From positions 38,357 through 102,356 of the forward strand of contig JAFUCA010000036.1 in the NCBI GenBank assembly GCA_017459895.1: DNA of 64,000 bases, in the 5' to 3' direction. The position numbers were made by a program, and so were the translations under genes. Positions 46,019 through 54,785 of this stretch are shown here, piece after piece. The first letter of the stretch is position 1. Each line of letters starts with the position of its first letter. Under the pieces are notes generated by a model. It worked only from the letters and a program-made list of their open reading frames with translations. It searched no databases and was not told the DNA's origin. The stretch comes from Bacillota bacterium (GTDB lineage Bacteria; Bacillota; Clostridia; Peptostreptococcales; Anaerovoracaceae).

Positions 46019-47128
46019 ATGGCATACACCAAAGCACCGACGGAACACGCATTTATCAAGATCGAACGGGACCTGAAGGCCGGCGATATACCGCGCCTGG
46101 TTTTGCTGTGCGGCCGGGAAGATTACCTGACGGATCACTACGCCCATGTGCTGATCGACCGGTTCGTGGAGCCCGCCAGCCGCGCGATGGATCTGGTGAG
46201 CCTGAGCGGCGCCGAGGTCACCGCCCAGGCCGTCGAAGAGAACGTTGAAGTCTTCAGCCTGCTGTCCCAGCGGCGGGTCATTTTTCTTCCGGGACTGGTG
46301 AATCAGCGGGGCAAGGTGCCGAAACAGCTGGAACAGGGGAAGAAGTTCGATGAATTTCTCGCGGGGCTGGCCGGTGTTCCGGAGGGGGTGCTTCTTCTGA
46401 TCACCGCCGAGAAACCCATCACCACCGGCGACTACCAGAAACAGAGCGACGGAAGGCGCCTGAAAAAGCTGCAGACCGCCGTCACCAAAGCCGGGGGGCG
46501 GGTGTACGATTTTACCTCCCTGGAGCAGGGACAGCTGCGGGGATTCATCGCCAAACGCTTTCAGAACGCAGGCAAGGAGTGCAGCTACAGCGTTCTGGCA
46601 CGGATCACCCGGGATACCGGCTACGGAAGCCGCTATAACGACTACGATCTGTTCGGCCTGGAAAACGACCTGCGGAAGATCATCGCTCACAGCGGAAACC
46701 GCCGGGAAATCACCGAGGCGGATCTGGAGGGGACGCTGACCGTCAGCCCTGAGAACAACGTGTTTCGCATGCTGGACGCCATCAGCCAGGGACGCAAGGA
46801 TCAGGCGCTGGTCTATCTCAACACGCTTCTGGAGGACGGGGATTCGGAGTTCGGGATCCTGATGAACATCGTCCGGCAGGTGGAGATGATGCTGACTGCC
46901 CGGCAGATGCAGGACGAGGGACAGCCCCGCGCATCAATCATCCAGTGGCTTAAGAAAGAAGATCACGCGGCAGAGTTTCGCGCGAAGACCGCTGCGGACG
47001 CCGCATCCCGCATCCCGTCGGACCGGCTGAAGCACATGCTTCTTGCCGCGTACGCGGTGGAGGAACACATCAAGACAGGACTGATGAGCCCACGGCTTTC
47101 TCTGGAGTATTTCATTTCTGAGGCATAA
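46019..47128 (+). CDS. holA: DNA polymerase III delta subunit
   Basis: Clamp-loader subunit that opens the sliding clamp. 369 residues with RLVLLCGREDYLTDHYA near residue 22, RRVIFLPGL, the LLLITAEKP strand, and the C-terminal LEDGDSEFGILMNIVRQ region. Diverged, as delta subunits usually are, but length and domain order fit. It starts 33 bp after the subtilase gene without a ribosome binding site. Confidence 0.9.
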   Translation: MAYTKAPTEHAFIKIERDLKAGDIPRLVLLCGREDYLTDHYAHVLIDRFVEPASRAMDLVSLSGAEVTAQAVEENVEVFSLLSQRRVIFLPGLVNQRGKVPKQLEQGKKFDEFLAGLAGVPEGVLLLITAEKPITTGDYQKQSDGRRLKKLQTAVTKAGGRVYDFTSLEQGQLRGFIAKRFQNAGKECSYSVLARITRDTGYGSRYNDYDLFGLENDLRKIIAHSGNRREITEADLEGTLTVSPENNVFRMLDAISQGRKDQALVYLNTLLEDGDSEFGILMNIVRQVEMMLTARQMQDEGQPRASIIQWLKKEDHAAEFRAKTAADAASRIPSDRLKHMLLAAYAVEEHIKTGLMSPRLSLEYFISEA

Positions 47129-47131
47129 ATC

Positions 47132-48010
47132 ATGACGACCCAACGAAAAGCAGACCTTGCTCTGGTACTGGTGACGATGTGCTGGGGCATTTCCTATTTC
47201 CTCATGGACCTCTGCCTGGAGGAGATGGATCCGTTTACTTTGAATGCCTGGCGCTTTCTGGGCGCCTTCGCCGTTGCCGCCATCGCTACCTTCCCAAGGC
47301 TCCGGGGCGTGAACCGGGAAACGCTGAAATACGCCCTGTTTGTGGGAATGGCCCTGACGGTGGTCTACATCGGCTGCACCTTCGGCGTGCGCTACACCAG
47401 CCAGTCTAACGCCGGGTTTCTCTGTGCCATGACCGTGATCTTCACGCCGATCTTCGCGTTTTTGTTTAAGCGGGTGGTGCCGGGGAAAAAGCTCTTCGCG
47501 GTGCTGGTGCTGTGCCTTGCGGGAATCGCGCTGATGAGCCTGAACGAGCAGCTGCAGATCGCCAGCGGCGATCTTCTTTGCCTTATGTGCGCCTTCGCCT
47601 ACGCCTTCGACCTTCTGATCACAGAGCACGCGGTGGCCCGGCCGGAGGTGAACGCCTATCAGCTGGGGGTGTTCCAGCTTCTGTTCTGCGGGATCTTCAT
47701 GCTCGTGCTGGCATTCCTGTTCGAGACCCCGTGTCCGCCGTCCAGCGGGATGGGCTGGTTCGGCGTCATCTTCCTGGCGATCTTTTGCACGGGGGTTTCG
47801 TTTATCGCCCAGAGCGTGGCACAGCAGTATACCACGTCGACCCACGTGGGAGTGATCTTCTGCCTGGAGCCGGTGTTCGCCGGCATCGTCGCGTTCTTTC
47901 TGGCAGGGGAGGTGCTCCTGCCCCGGGCCTACTTCGGCGCCTTTCTCATGCTGGCGGGGCTGGTGATCATGGAGGTGGATCTGCCGCCGCGGACACAGCG
48001 CAAAGGCTGA
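47132..48010 (+). CDS. EamA/DMT-family transporter
   Basis: 292 residues, ten predicted helices in two EamA repeats: TMCWGISYFLMDLCLEEMDPFTLNAWRF in the first (position and spacing typical, Trp-Gly in helix 1), and VFCTGVSFIAQSVAQQYTTS followed by LEPVFAGIVAFFLAGEVLLP in the second. Small-metabolite exporter by family; substrate unknown. Starts 3 bp after holA with GAGG upstream. The stop overlaps a 10-mer repeat copy at 48000. Confidence 0.85.
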   Translation: MTTQRKADLALVLVTMCWGISYFLMDLCLEEMDPFTLNAWRFLGAFAVAAIATFPRLRGVNRETLKYALFVGMALTVVYIGCTFGVRYTSQSNAGFLCAMTVIFTPIFAFLFKRVVPGKKLFAVLVLCLAGIALMSLNEQLQIASGDLLCLMCAFAYAFDLLITEHAVARPEVNAYQLGVFQLLFCGIFMLVLAFLFETPCPPSSGMGWFGVIFLAIFCTGVSFIAQSVAQQYTTSTHVGVIFCLEPVFAGIVAFFLAGEVLLPRAYFGAFLMLAGLVIMEVDLPPRTQRKG

Positions 48011-48021
48011 TCATGTATACA

Positions 48022-48141
48022 TTGCTATTCCGTACGGCGTTTGATACAATAATATTGGATATTTACAGCTTCGGATAAATGCAAATTCGCAAGAAAAATT
48101 GCATAAAGAATATTGTATACACAATCAGGGGCTGTTAAAAT
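48022..48141 (+). promoter_or_regulatory. Tandem promoters of the NADH-dependent oxidoreductase operon
   Basis: P1: TTGCTA (48022-48027), 17 bp, TACAAT (48045-48050) with extended TGA. P2: TTGTAT (48113-48118), 17 bp, TAAAAT (48136-48141). The leader between P2 and the gene is AT-rich. Confidence 0.6.
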
Positions 48142-48192
48142 ATCAGTGCATATCATTTTATATCAACTAATTATATGGATTGGAGGAAGCTC

Positions 48193-48723
48193 ATGAGTGA
48201 AAACGTATGTGGCTGCAACTGTGCAGAGAACAGAGCAGCAATGTTCGCGGATCTCGCCCCGACACTGGAGAAGTACGCGAAGGTGCCGGGCAGTCTAATC
48301 ACGATCCTGCAAAAGGCGCAGGAGATCTACGGCTATCTTTCACCGGATGCCATCAACTACATTTCCGAGTGCACCGGCATCGCGCCGGCCAAGATCTACG
48401 GCGTAGCGACGTTCTACGCGCAGTTCCGTCTGGAGCCGATCGGCAAATACCTGATCATGCTCTGCAAGGGAACCGCCTGCCACGTTAACGGCGCGGATAT
48501 GATCGAGGAAGCCATTTCCGAGCACCTGGAGATCCAGGACGGAGAGACCACCGAGGACGGCATCTTTACGCTGAACAACGTGGCATGTCTGGGATGCTGC
48601 TCCCTGGCACCGGTCATGATGGTCAGAAGCGCAGACGGTGACGAAACCTATGGCAACCTGACGAAGGATTCGGTCAGAGAGATCCTTGACGAGATCAAGG
48701 GGAAAGCAGAGGTGAGCGCATGA
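48193..48723 (+). CDS. NuoE-like [2Fe-2S] subunit (StnA/HndA type)
   Basis: 176 residues from ATG 48193 after TGGAGGAAG. Thioredoxin-like [2Fe-2S] fold: the Cys ligands are in LCKGTACHVNGAD and NVACLGCCSLAPVMMV. The N-terminal helical part (LITILQKAQEIYGYL) and YGVATFYAQFRL are typical of the 24-kDa subunit. It passes electrons between the flavin of the next subunit and the rest of the complex. Overlaps the next gene by 4 bp. Confidence 0.9.
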   Translation: MSENVCGCNCAENRAAMFADLAPTLEKYAKVPGSLITILQKAQEIYGYLSPDAINYISECTGIAPAKIYGVATFYAQFRLEPIGKYLIMLCKGTACHVNGADMIEEAISEHLEIQDGETTEDGIFTLNNVACLGCCSLAPVMMVRSADGDETYGNLTKDSVREILDEIKGKAEVSA

Positions 48724-50468
48724 GAGTAGTCGTAGGACAGGGCAGCTGCGGCGTTGCGACCGGAGCGAAGAAGACCGCTGCTGAATTTGAGAAGCAGATC
48801 GCAGAGAAGAATTTGGGAATCGAAGTCGGCGTCACCGGGTGTGTCGGTACCTGCTACCTGGAGCCCATCGTCGACGTTTATGAGGATAACGGCGAGCTGA
48901 CAAGATACGTCAAGGTTCAGCCGGAGAACGTAGCGAAGATCGTTGAAGACCATCTGGTGGGAGGAACTCCCGTGGCAGAGCAGGCCATCAGCGAGGAGGA
49001 CAAGGGATTTACCGGCGGACAGCAGAGAATCGTTCTGAGAAACTGCGGCGTCATCAACCCGGAAAACATCGACGAATACATCGCCGTGGACGGATACAAG
49101 GCCATCGAGAAGGTCTTAAGCTCCATGAAGCCGGAGGAGGTCATCGAGGAGATCAAGGCCTCCGGACTGCGGGGCAGAGGCGGCGCGGGATTCCCGACCT
49201 GGTTCAAGTGGAACGCCGCCAAGGCTTCCCCGGGCAATGAGAAATACCTGGTCTGCAACGCGGACGAGGGTGACCCGGGTGCATTCATGGACCGTTCCGT
49301 TCTGGAGGGCGACCCCCATTCCCTGCTGGAAGGCATGATCATCGGCGGCTACGCCATGGGAGCGGGTGAAGGCATCATCTACTGCCGTGCGGAGTATCCG
49401 CTGGCCATCAAGCGTCTGGAGATCGCCATGGCTCAGGCCAGAGAAAAGGGATTTCTGGGCAAGAACATCTTTGACAGCGGATTCGATTTCGACATCCGCA
49501 TCAAGGCCGGCGCCGGCGCGTTCGTCTGCGGTGAGGAGACGGCGCTGATCGCTTCCCTGGAGGGCGAGCGCGGTATGCCGAGACTCAAGCCGCCGTTCCC
49601 GGCAGCCAAGGGTTACTGGCAGAAGCCGACCGATATCAATAACGTTGAAACACTGGCCAACGTACCGTGGATCATCTACAACGGCGGCGCAGCCTTTGCA
49701 GAATACGGCACGGAGAAATCCCCGGGCACCAAGGTGTTCGCGCTGGCCGGCAAGATCAAGAAGGGCGGCCTGGTGGAGGTGCCGATGGGCATGACCATCC
49801 AGGATGTCATCTTCGGCATCGGCGGAGGCATCAAGAAAGACCGTCAGTTCAAGGCAGTGCAGATGGGCGGACCGTCCGGCGGATGCGTACCTTCCCACCT
49901 GGCAGAGACCCCGGTCACCTATGAGGATATCACCAAGACCGGCGCCATCGTCGGATCCGGCGGTATGATCGTCATGGACGAGGATACCTGCATGGTGGAC
50001 ATGGCCAGATACTTCCTCAACTTCACGAGAGATGAGTCCTGCGGCAAGTGCAACTACTGCCGGATCGGGACCAAGAGAATGCTGGAGATCCTGGAGCGGA
50101 TCACCGAGGGCAAGGGCGAAGACGGCGACATCGAGAAGCTGGAAGAGCTGGCCATCAAGATCAAGGACGGCAGCCTTTGCGGCTTGGGCCAGACGGCGCC
50201 GAACCCGGTTCTGACCACGATCCGTTACTTCCGCAACGAGTACGAGGATCACATCTACAACCACAAGTGCACGGCGAAGTCCTGCAAGGCGCTGATCACC
50301 TACAACATCACCGACGCGTGCAAAGGCTGTACGCTCTGCGCGAGAAACTGCCCGGTGGATGCGATCAGCGGCAAGGTCAAGGAGCTGCACGTCATCGATC
50401 ATGACAAGTGCATCAAGTGCGGCAAGTGCATGGATCACTGCAAGTTCAACGCGATCGTGAAGGAATAA
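48720..50468 (+). CDS. NuoF-like NADH-binding flavoprotein (StnB/HndC type)
   Basis: 582 residues. N-terminal thioredoxin-like [2Fe-2S] domain (about 1-85, CGVATGAKKT and VGVTGCVGTCYLEP), then the NuoF core with GLRGRGGAGFPTWFKW (NADH), CNADEGDPGAFMDR (FMN), GAGAFVCGEETALIASLEG and the [4Fe-4S] motif ESCGKCNYCRIG, then two C-terminal ferredoxin motifs (CKGCTLCARNCPVDAI; CIKCGKCMDHCKFNAI). This is the architecture of NADH-binding subunits in bifurcating hydrogenases and Stn complexes. 10-mer repeat copies at 49690, 50171 and 50321. Confidence 0.92.
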   Translation: MRVVVGQGSCGVATGAKKTAAEFEKQIAEKNLGIEVGVTGCVGTCYLEPIVDVYEDNGELTRYVKVQPENVAKIVEDHLVGGTPVAEQAISEEDKGFTGGQQRIVLRNCGVINPENIDEYIAVDGYKAIEKVLSSMKPEEVIEEIKASGLRGRGGAGFPTWFKWNAAKASPGNEKYLVCNADEGDPGAFMDRSVLEGDPHSLLEGMIIGGYAMGAGEGIIYCRAEYPLAIKRLEIAMAQAREKGFLGKNIFDSGFDFDIRIKAGAGAFVCGEETALIASLEGERGMPRLKPPFPAAKGYWQKPTDINNVETLANVPWIIYNGGAAFAEYGTEKSPGTKVFALAGKIKKGGLVEVPMGMTIQDVIFGIGGGIKKDRQFKAVQMGGPSGGCVPSHLAETPVTYEDITKTGAIVGSGGMIVMDEDTCMVDMARYFLNFTRDESCGKCNYCRIGTKRMLEILERITEGKGEDGDIEKLEELAIKIKDGSLCGLGQTAPNPVLTTIRYFRNEYEDHIYNHKCTAKSCKALITYNITDACKGCTLCARNCPVDAISGKVKELHVIDHDKCIKCGKCMDHCKFNAIVKE

Positions 50469-50486
50469 GGAGGGGAGGAAACGTCA

Positions 50487-53400
50487 ATGGATAAATTCAG
50501 ACTGAATATCAATGGCAAAGAAGTGACCGGCGTTCCCGGTCAGACGATCCTTGAAGTCGCCAGAGAAAATGACATTTTCATTCCGACTCTCTGCTACGAT
50601 GAAAGGACCAGAATCTACGGATCCTGCGGCATCTGCATGTGCGAGGTCGAGGGCAATCCGAAACTGTGCAAAGCCTGCGCGACGGTGATCGCGCCGGGAA
50701 TGGTGGTCCGCACCAACACCGAGCGTGTCATCGAATCAAGAAAAACCAACCTGGAGCTGCTGCTGTCCAACCACACCGGTGACTGCAGACCTCCGTGCGT
50801 CCTGGCCTGCCCGGCGGGCACCGACTGTCAGGGCTACGTCGGCCTGATCGCCAACGGCGAATACGAGAAGGCCAACGAGCTGGTCAAGGACAAGATTCCG
50901 CTTCCGGCATCCCTGGGTCGTGTCTGCCCGCATCCCTGCGAGGATGACTGCCGGCGCGGATTGATCGACGAGCCCATCGCCATCCAGTCCCTGAAGCGTT
51001 TTGCATCGGATGTGGACCGGGCCGGAGCGAAGTTCATCCCGGAATGCGATCCGGATACAGGCAAGAGCGTTGCCATCATCGGCGGCGGCCCGCTGGGACT
51101 TTCCGCGGCGTACTTCCTGCGGCAGATGGGTCACGACGTGACGATCTTTGAATCTATGCCAAAGGCCGGCGGTATGCTGCGCTACGGCATTCCGGAATAT
51201 CGTCTGCCGAAGGCGGAGCTGGACGATGAGATCGATACCATCGAGCAGATGGGCGTGGATATCATCACCAATACCAAGATCGGCGTGGATATCCCGTTCC
51301 AGAGCGTCCGGGATGACTTTGACGCGGTGCTGCTGGGCATCGGCGCTTGGATCTCCACCGGCGTAGGATGCCCGGGCGAGGACGCGGAGGGCGTCATCGG
51401 CGGCATCGATTTCCTGCGCCACGTGGTCCGCAACGAGCCGATCGCTCTGGGCGACAAGGTCGCCATCGTCGGCGGCGGAAACACCGCGATGGATGCCTGC
51501 CGTACGGCAGTCCGTCTGGGAGCCAAGGAAGTCTACAACATCTACCGCCGTACCAAGGACGAGATGCCGGCGGATATGATCGAGATCGAAGAAGCCGAGG
51601 AAGAGGGCGTTATCTTCAAGAACCTGACCAACCCGCTGGAGATCATCAAGGATGATAACGGCCACATCAAGGAAGTCGTTCTGCAGTGCATGGAGCTGGG
51701 TGAGCCGGATGCTTCCGGACGCCGCCGTCCGGTACCCATCGAGGGCAAGACCGAGACGATCGCTCTGGACAACATGATCCTGGCCATCGGTCAGGCGGTT
51801 GACGCATCGATCTTTGACTGCGACAAGACCCGCAAGGGCGCGATCGCATACGATAAGGAAACCTTCATGACTTCTATGGAAGGCGTGTTCGCCGGCGGTG
51901 ACTGCGGTAACGACAAGATCAGCATCGCGGTGGAGGCCATTGCGGATGCCAGGAAGGCTTCCGAGATCATCGACGCGTATCTGAACGGTGAGACAGTACG
52001 TTACGAAAAACCGTATTTCGTCACCCGTGATGATATCACTGAAAAGACCTTCGAAGACAGAGAGCGGCAGTGCCGTCCGCAGATTCCGCAGCTTTCCGCG
52101 GAGCAGAGAAAGGACAACTTCACCGAAGTCATTCCGGACGGATTCACGCCGGAGCAGGCGGAGGAGGAAGCATCCAGATGTCTGGAGTGCGGATGCCACG
52201 ACTACTTCGAGTGCAAGCTGATCGACCTGGCCCATCAGTACGATGTAGAGCCGAGCCGCTTCTGTGGCGATAAGAATACCATCGACTACGATGATGAGCA
52301 CCCGTTCATCGTTCGGGATCCGAACAAGTGCATCCTGTGCGGTCTGTGCGTGCGTGTCTGCGACGAGGTCATGGGCATCGGAGCTCTGGGTCTGGTCCAC
52401 AGAGGATTTGACACAGTGGTCAAGCCGAACATGGAAAAGCCTCTGGCTGAGTCCGGCTGCGTATCCTGCGGTCAGTGCGTCAGCGTCTGCCCGACCGGCG
52501 CTCTGCAGGAGAGAACTACCATGGTCAAGGAAGTTCCGGTGGACACGGAGGTCACCGAGACGACCTGTTCCTACTGCTCCGTCGGCTGCAGCCTGCTGCT
52601 GGAAAGCTACGGCGATATGCTGATCAAGGCGAATCCGGACAAGGGAGGCTCGGTCAACGCAGGTCTGGCCTGCGGCAAGGGCAAGTGGGGCTTCGACTGC
52701 TCCATGCTGGAGGATAAGCTGGAAACCCCGCAGATCAAGGACGGCGATGGATTCCGCGATGCGGATTACCACGAGGCGCTGGTCCTGATCGCCAAGAAGG
52801 CGCAGTCCATCGGAACGAGATACGGCAAGGACGCCATCGGCGTTGCGATCTCCGACCGTTATACCAATGAAGAAGCTTACGCCTTCAAGAAGATGGCGGA
52901 GGTCATCGGCGGGAAGGTCTTCTGCCTGAACAACCGGGCATCCGGTCTGGCGGAGGTCCTGGGAGTGGATGCTTCCCCGAACACCATCGACGAGCTGCTG
53001 TCCACGAATTATATCCTGGCCATCGGCTACAACATGGTGGACAATCCGGTCATCGAGCTGAAGATGAAGCAGGCGGCGGAAGCCGGCGCGAAGGTGGCTC
53101 TGGTCAATCCGAAGGGATTCGAGCAGAACATCAAGTTCCTGGCGGATGAGGTCTATGCGGACGATCTGGGCTTCGTGAAGCAGATCGCCAAATGCCTGAT
53201 CGACGCCGGCAAGGGTGAAGGCTTCGTCGGCATCGACGCGCTGAAGGAATCCCTGGCGGATGTGACCGTCTCCGATGAGGCGGCGAAGATCGCCGGCGAC
53301 TACCTGGCGGCAAAGAAGGCGATGATCGTCTTCAACCAGAATCTGGTCTCCGTGGATACGGCCCGCCTGATTGCGGACATCGCGGCGATTTCCGGTCACA

Positions 53401-53987
53401 TCGGAAGCCCGCGGGACGGCATCCTGCAGGTCAAGGCGAAGAACAATTCCCAGGGCCTGATCGATCTGGGCATCACAGCCGGTGCCGAGGAGCTGGAAGG
53501 CCTGAAGGCGCTGCTGGTCTTCGGCGAGGAGGCGGACATCGATACGTCGGCTCTCGAGTTCCTGGCGGTCAGCGATACCCACATGACGGGCCTTGCTGCA
53601 AAGGCTGACGTGGTCCTGCCGGGAACGGGCTTTGCTTCCACCGACGGTACCTATACCAACACGGAGCGCCGGCTCCAGCTGGTCCAGGCGGCCATCGATG
53701 AGGACATCGAGTATGTCAACTGGGAGCTGGCTGCGGCCATCGCCGAGGTCTTCGAGGAAGACTTCGGATGGACCTGCACCGACGATATCTCCGATGAGAT
53801 GGATGATCAGGTTGCCGCGTACAAGTACGCTTCCCTGGACGAGGTCCTGGGCGGCGTCATCGTACCGGAGGATGTCACTCTGACCCCGGCGGAAGGAAAT
53901 ACCTTCGCCGAGCCGCTGGAGTGCACCGACAGCCTGATGAAGACCATCGCGGAGCGTCTGCCGGAAGTGAAGAGCATGACGGCATAA
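50487..53987 (+). CDS. Fusion of 2Fe-2S ferredoxin, NfnB/GltD-like FAD-NAD(P)H domain and NuoG-like domain (StnC type)
   Basis: 1166 residues. About 1-75: plant-type [2Fe-2S] (CYDERTRIYGSCGICMCEVE). About 90-170: Cys-rich CRPPCVLACPAGTDCQGYVG and CPHPCEDDCRRG. About 190-520: NfnB/GltD-like flavoprotein with IIGGGPLGLSAAYFLRQMG (FAD), IVGGGNTAMDACRTAVRLGA (NADPH) and FAGGDCGND. About 600-690: two ferredoxin motifs (CILCGLCVRVC, CVSCGQCVSVCPTGAL). Then a molybdopterin-oxidoreductase-like domain with CSYCSVGCSLLL, but no catalytic Cys/Sec seen and no final MGD-binding domain, so NuoG-like rather than a formate dehydrogenase. The three-gene set matches my recollection of StnABC of Sporomusa, a bifurcating transhydrogenase linking NADH, NADPH and ferredoxin. 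Confidence 0.85.
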   Translation: MDKFRLNINGKEVTGVPGQTILEVARENDIFIPTLCYDERTRIYGSCGICMCEVEGNPKLCKACATVIAPGMVVRTNTERVIESRKTNLELLLSNHTGDCRPPCVLACPAGTDCQGYVGLIANGEYEKANELVKDKIPLPASLGRVCPHPCEDDCRRGLIDEPIAIQSLKRFASDVDRAGAKFIPECDPDTGKSVAIIGGGPLGLSAAYFLRQMGHDVTIFESMPKAGGMLRYGIPEYRLPKAELDDEIDTIEQMGVDIITNTKIGVDIPFQSVRDDFDAVLLGIGAWISTGVGCPGEDAEGVIGGIDFLRHVVRNEPIALGDKVAIVGGGNTAMDACRTAVRLGAKEVYNIYRRTKDEMPADMIEIEEAEEEGVIFKNLTNPLEIIKDDNGHIKEVVLQCMELGEPDASGRRRPVPIEGKTETIALDNMILAIGQAVDASIFDCDKTRKGAIAYDKETFMTSMEGVFAGGDCGNDKISIAVEAIADARKASEIIDAYLNGETVRYEKPYFVTRDDITEKTFEDRERQCRPQIPQLSAEQRKDNFTEVIPDGFTPEQAEEEASRCLECGCHDYFECKLIDLAHQYDVEPSRFCGDKNTIDYDDEHPFIVRDPNKCILCGLCVRVCDEVMGIGALGLVHRGFDTVVKPNMEKPLAESGCVSCGQCVSVCPTGALQERTTMVKEVPVDTEVTETTCSYCSVGCSLLLESYGDMLIKANPDKGGSVNAGLACGKGKWGFDCSMLEDKLETPQIKDGDGFRDADYHEALVLIAKKAQSIGTRYGKDAIGVAISDRYTNEEAYAFKKMAEVIGGKVFCLNNRASGLAEVLGVDASPNTIDELLSTNYILAIGYNMVDNPVIELKMKQAAEAGAKVALVNPKGFEQNIKFLADEVYADDLGFVKQIAKCLIDAGKGEGFVGIDALKESLADVTVSDEAAKIAGDYLAAKKAMIVFNQNLVSVDTARLIADIAAISGHIGSPRDGILQVKAKNNSQGLIDLGITAGAEELEGLKALLVFGEEADIDTSALEFLAVSDTHMTGLAAKADVVLPGTGFASTDGTYTNTERRLQLVQAAIDEDIEYVNWELAAAIAEVFEEDFGWTCTDDISDEMDDQVAAYKYASLDEVLGGVIVPEDVTLTPAEGNTFAEPLECTDSLMKTIAERLPEVKSMTA

Positions 53988-54021
53988 ATAAGCGCGCCCC
54001 GTGCATTGCAATAAGGCATCT

Positions 54022-54050
54022 GAGCCCCGCCACCCGCGGGGCTCTTATTA
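54022..54050 (+). terminator. Terminator of the NADH-dependent oxidoreductase operon
   Basis: GAGCCCCGC and GCGGGGCTC (54022-54044) followed by TTATTA, 35 bp after the stop. Confidence 0.9.
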
Positions 54051-54099
54051 TGGGAAGATAGTGTAAAATAGTTGTGGAACTTTTGAGATAAGAATATAG

Positions 54100-54192
54100 A
54101 GATCAAGAGAAGCCGGACGGAAGACGCGCTACGGTACAGAGCAGATCGAGCAGATACAGGAACTGGCCCGATCCGGGATTGATCATGATTAA
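54100..54192 (+). pseudogene. Possible remnant of a helix-turn-helix (resolvase/transposase-like) gene
   Basis: An in-frame fragment reads AGRKTRYGTEQIEQIQELARSG then IDHD and a stop. The GRKTRY...EQIEQIQELARSG pattern resembles the start of HTH domains in resolvases and IS transposases, cut before the recognition helix. No start codon or ribosome binding site is visible. The region from here to 54785 (apart from cluster 4) contains no supported gene. Confidence 0.3.
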
Positions 54193-54251
54193 AATCCGAG
54201 GGCACACGCCCGACAGCTGGTCGCAGCCATGTTCTCTCTACGGAAAGGAAC

Positions 54252-54450
54252 TTTCGAGATTTTAGCGATTGGGAGTATATCTGATCTCGAATATTCCTTC
54301 CGCAAAGTCTGGAAGTCTCCCTTCAGTTCGAGATTTCGACCTATACGAAGGGTCAAAATCACGAATCAAGGTCGCCTTGAAACTGATATTCATAAAGTTA
54401 AGAAGGAATATTCGAGATCCATCTTTTTTTAGAAGCCGCAAATCTCGAAT
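54252..54450. repeat. Alternating inverted-repeat cluster 4 (TTCGAGAT motif, 6-7 copies)
   Basis: TTTCGAGATTTT (54252), GATCTCGAATATTCCTTC (54283, reverse), AGTTCGAGATTTCGACC (54325), AATCACGAAT (54357, reverse, degenerate), GGTCGCCTTGAAACT (54370, reverse, degenerate), GAAGGAATATTCGAGATC (54402, forward), AAATCTCGAAT (54440, reverse). Copies at 54283 and 54402 are perfect inverted repeats over 18 bp; first and last pair with one mismatch. The flanks (54451-54722) hold a GC-rich hairpin (about 54538-54575) and CTTTGGAGTTGT/ACTCCACAACT near 54691-54720. Confidence 0.75.
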
Positions 54451-54749
54451 GCCCGTTTCTGATCAGGGAACAGACGAGCGCAGCTGCGAAGCGCCCGGAC
54501 AATCGGATGCTGCGCAGTCGCCGGCCCTCTCTAAAGGCCGGCGCAAGAAGCAGGCCTTAAAAAGAAAGGCGCCGATGTTTTTACGAAACACGTGAACAGC
54601 TGCAGCGAAGTCTGCCGAGAATCCCAAACGTACTGGAGCAATCAATGAATCAAGAAGTTATCAACAGATTTGAGTGATTCCGAAAAAACTTTGGAGTTGT
54701 CAAGCAAAAACTCCACAACTAGTTGACACTGCCTTATGGGAACATAGAC

Positions 54750-54778
54750 TTTACCAAAAGAAAGCAATCATGTATAAT
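54750..54778 (+). promoter_or_regulatory. Promoter of the second EamA gene (leaderless transcript predicted)
   Basis: TTTACC (54750-54755), 17-bp spacer, TATAAT (54773-54778); ATG 54786 lies 7 nt further. No ribosome binding site. A TTGACA at 54723 is too far for this -10. Confidence 0.6.
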
Positions 54779-54785
54779 CATACAC

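Noticed and set aside
50487-53987. Selenocysteine-containing formate dehydrogenase
   Set aside because: No in-frame TGA and no catalytic Cys/Sec or terminal MGD domain; the C-terminal part is NuoG-like.
50736-54011. Open frame of about 1091 codons on the minus strand over the StnC-like gene
   Set aside because: Shadow of a GC-rich coding strand; composition is His/Asp/Leu-rich nonsense, without motifs.
54451-54600. Small basic protein ORF at about 54450-54595
   Set aside because: No ribosome binding site, low complexity, and it overlaps hairpin-forming sequence; not supported.
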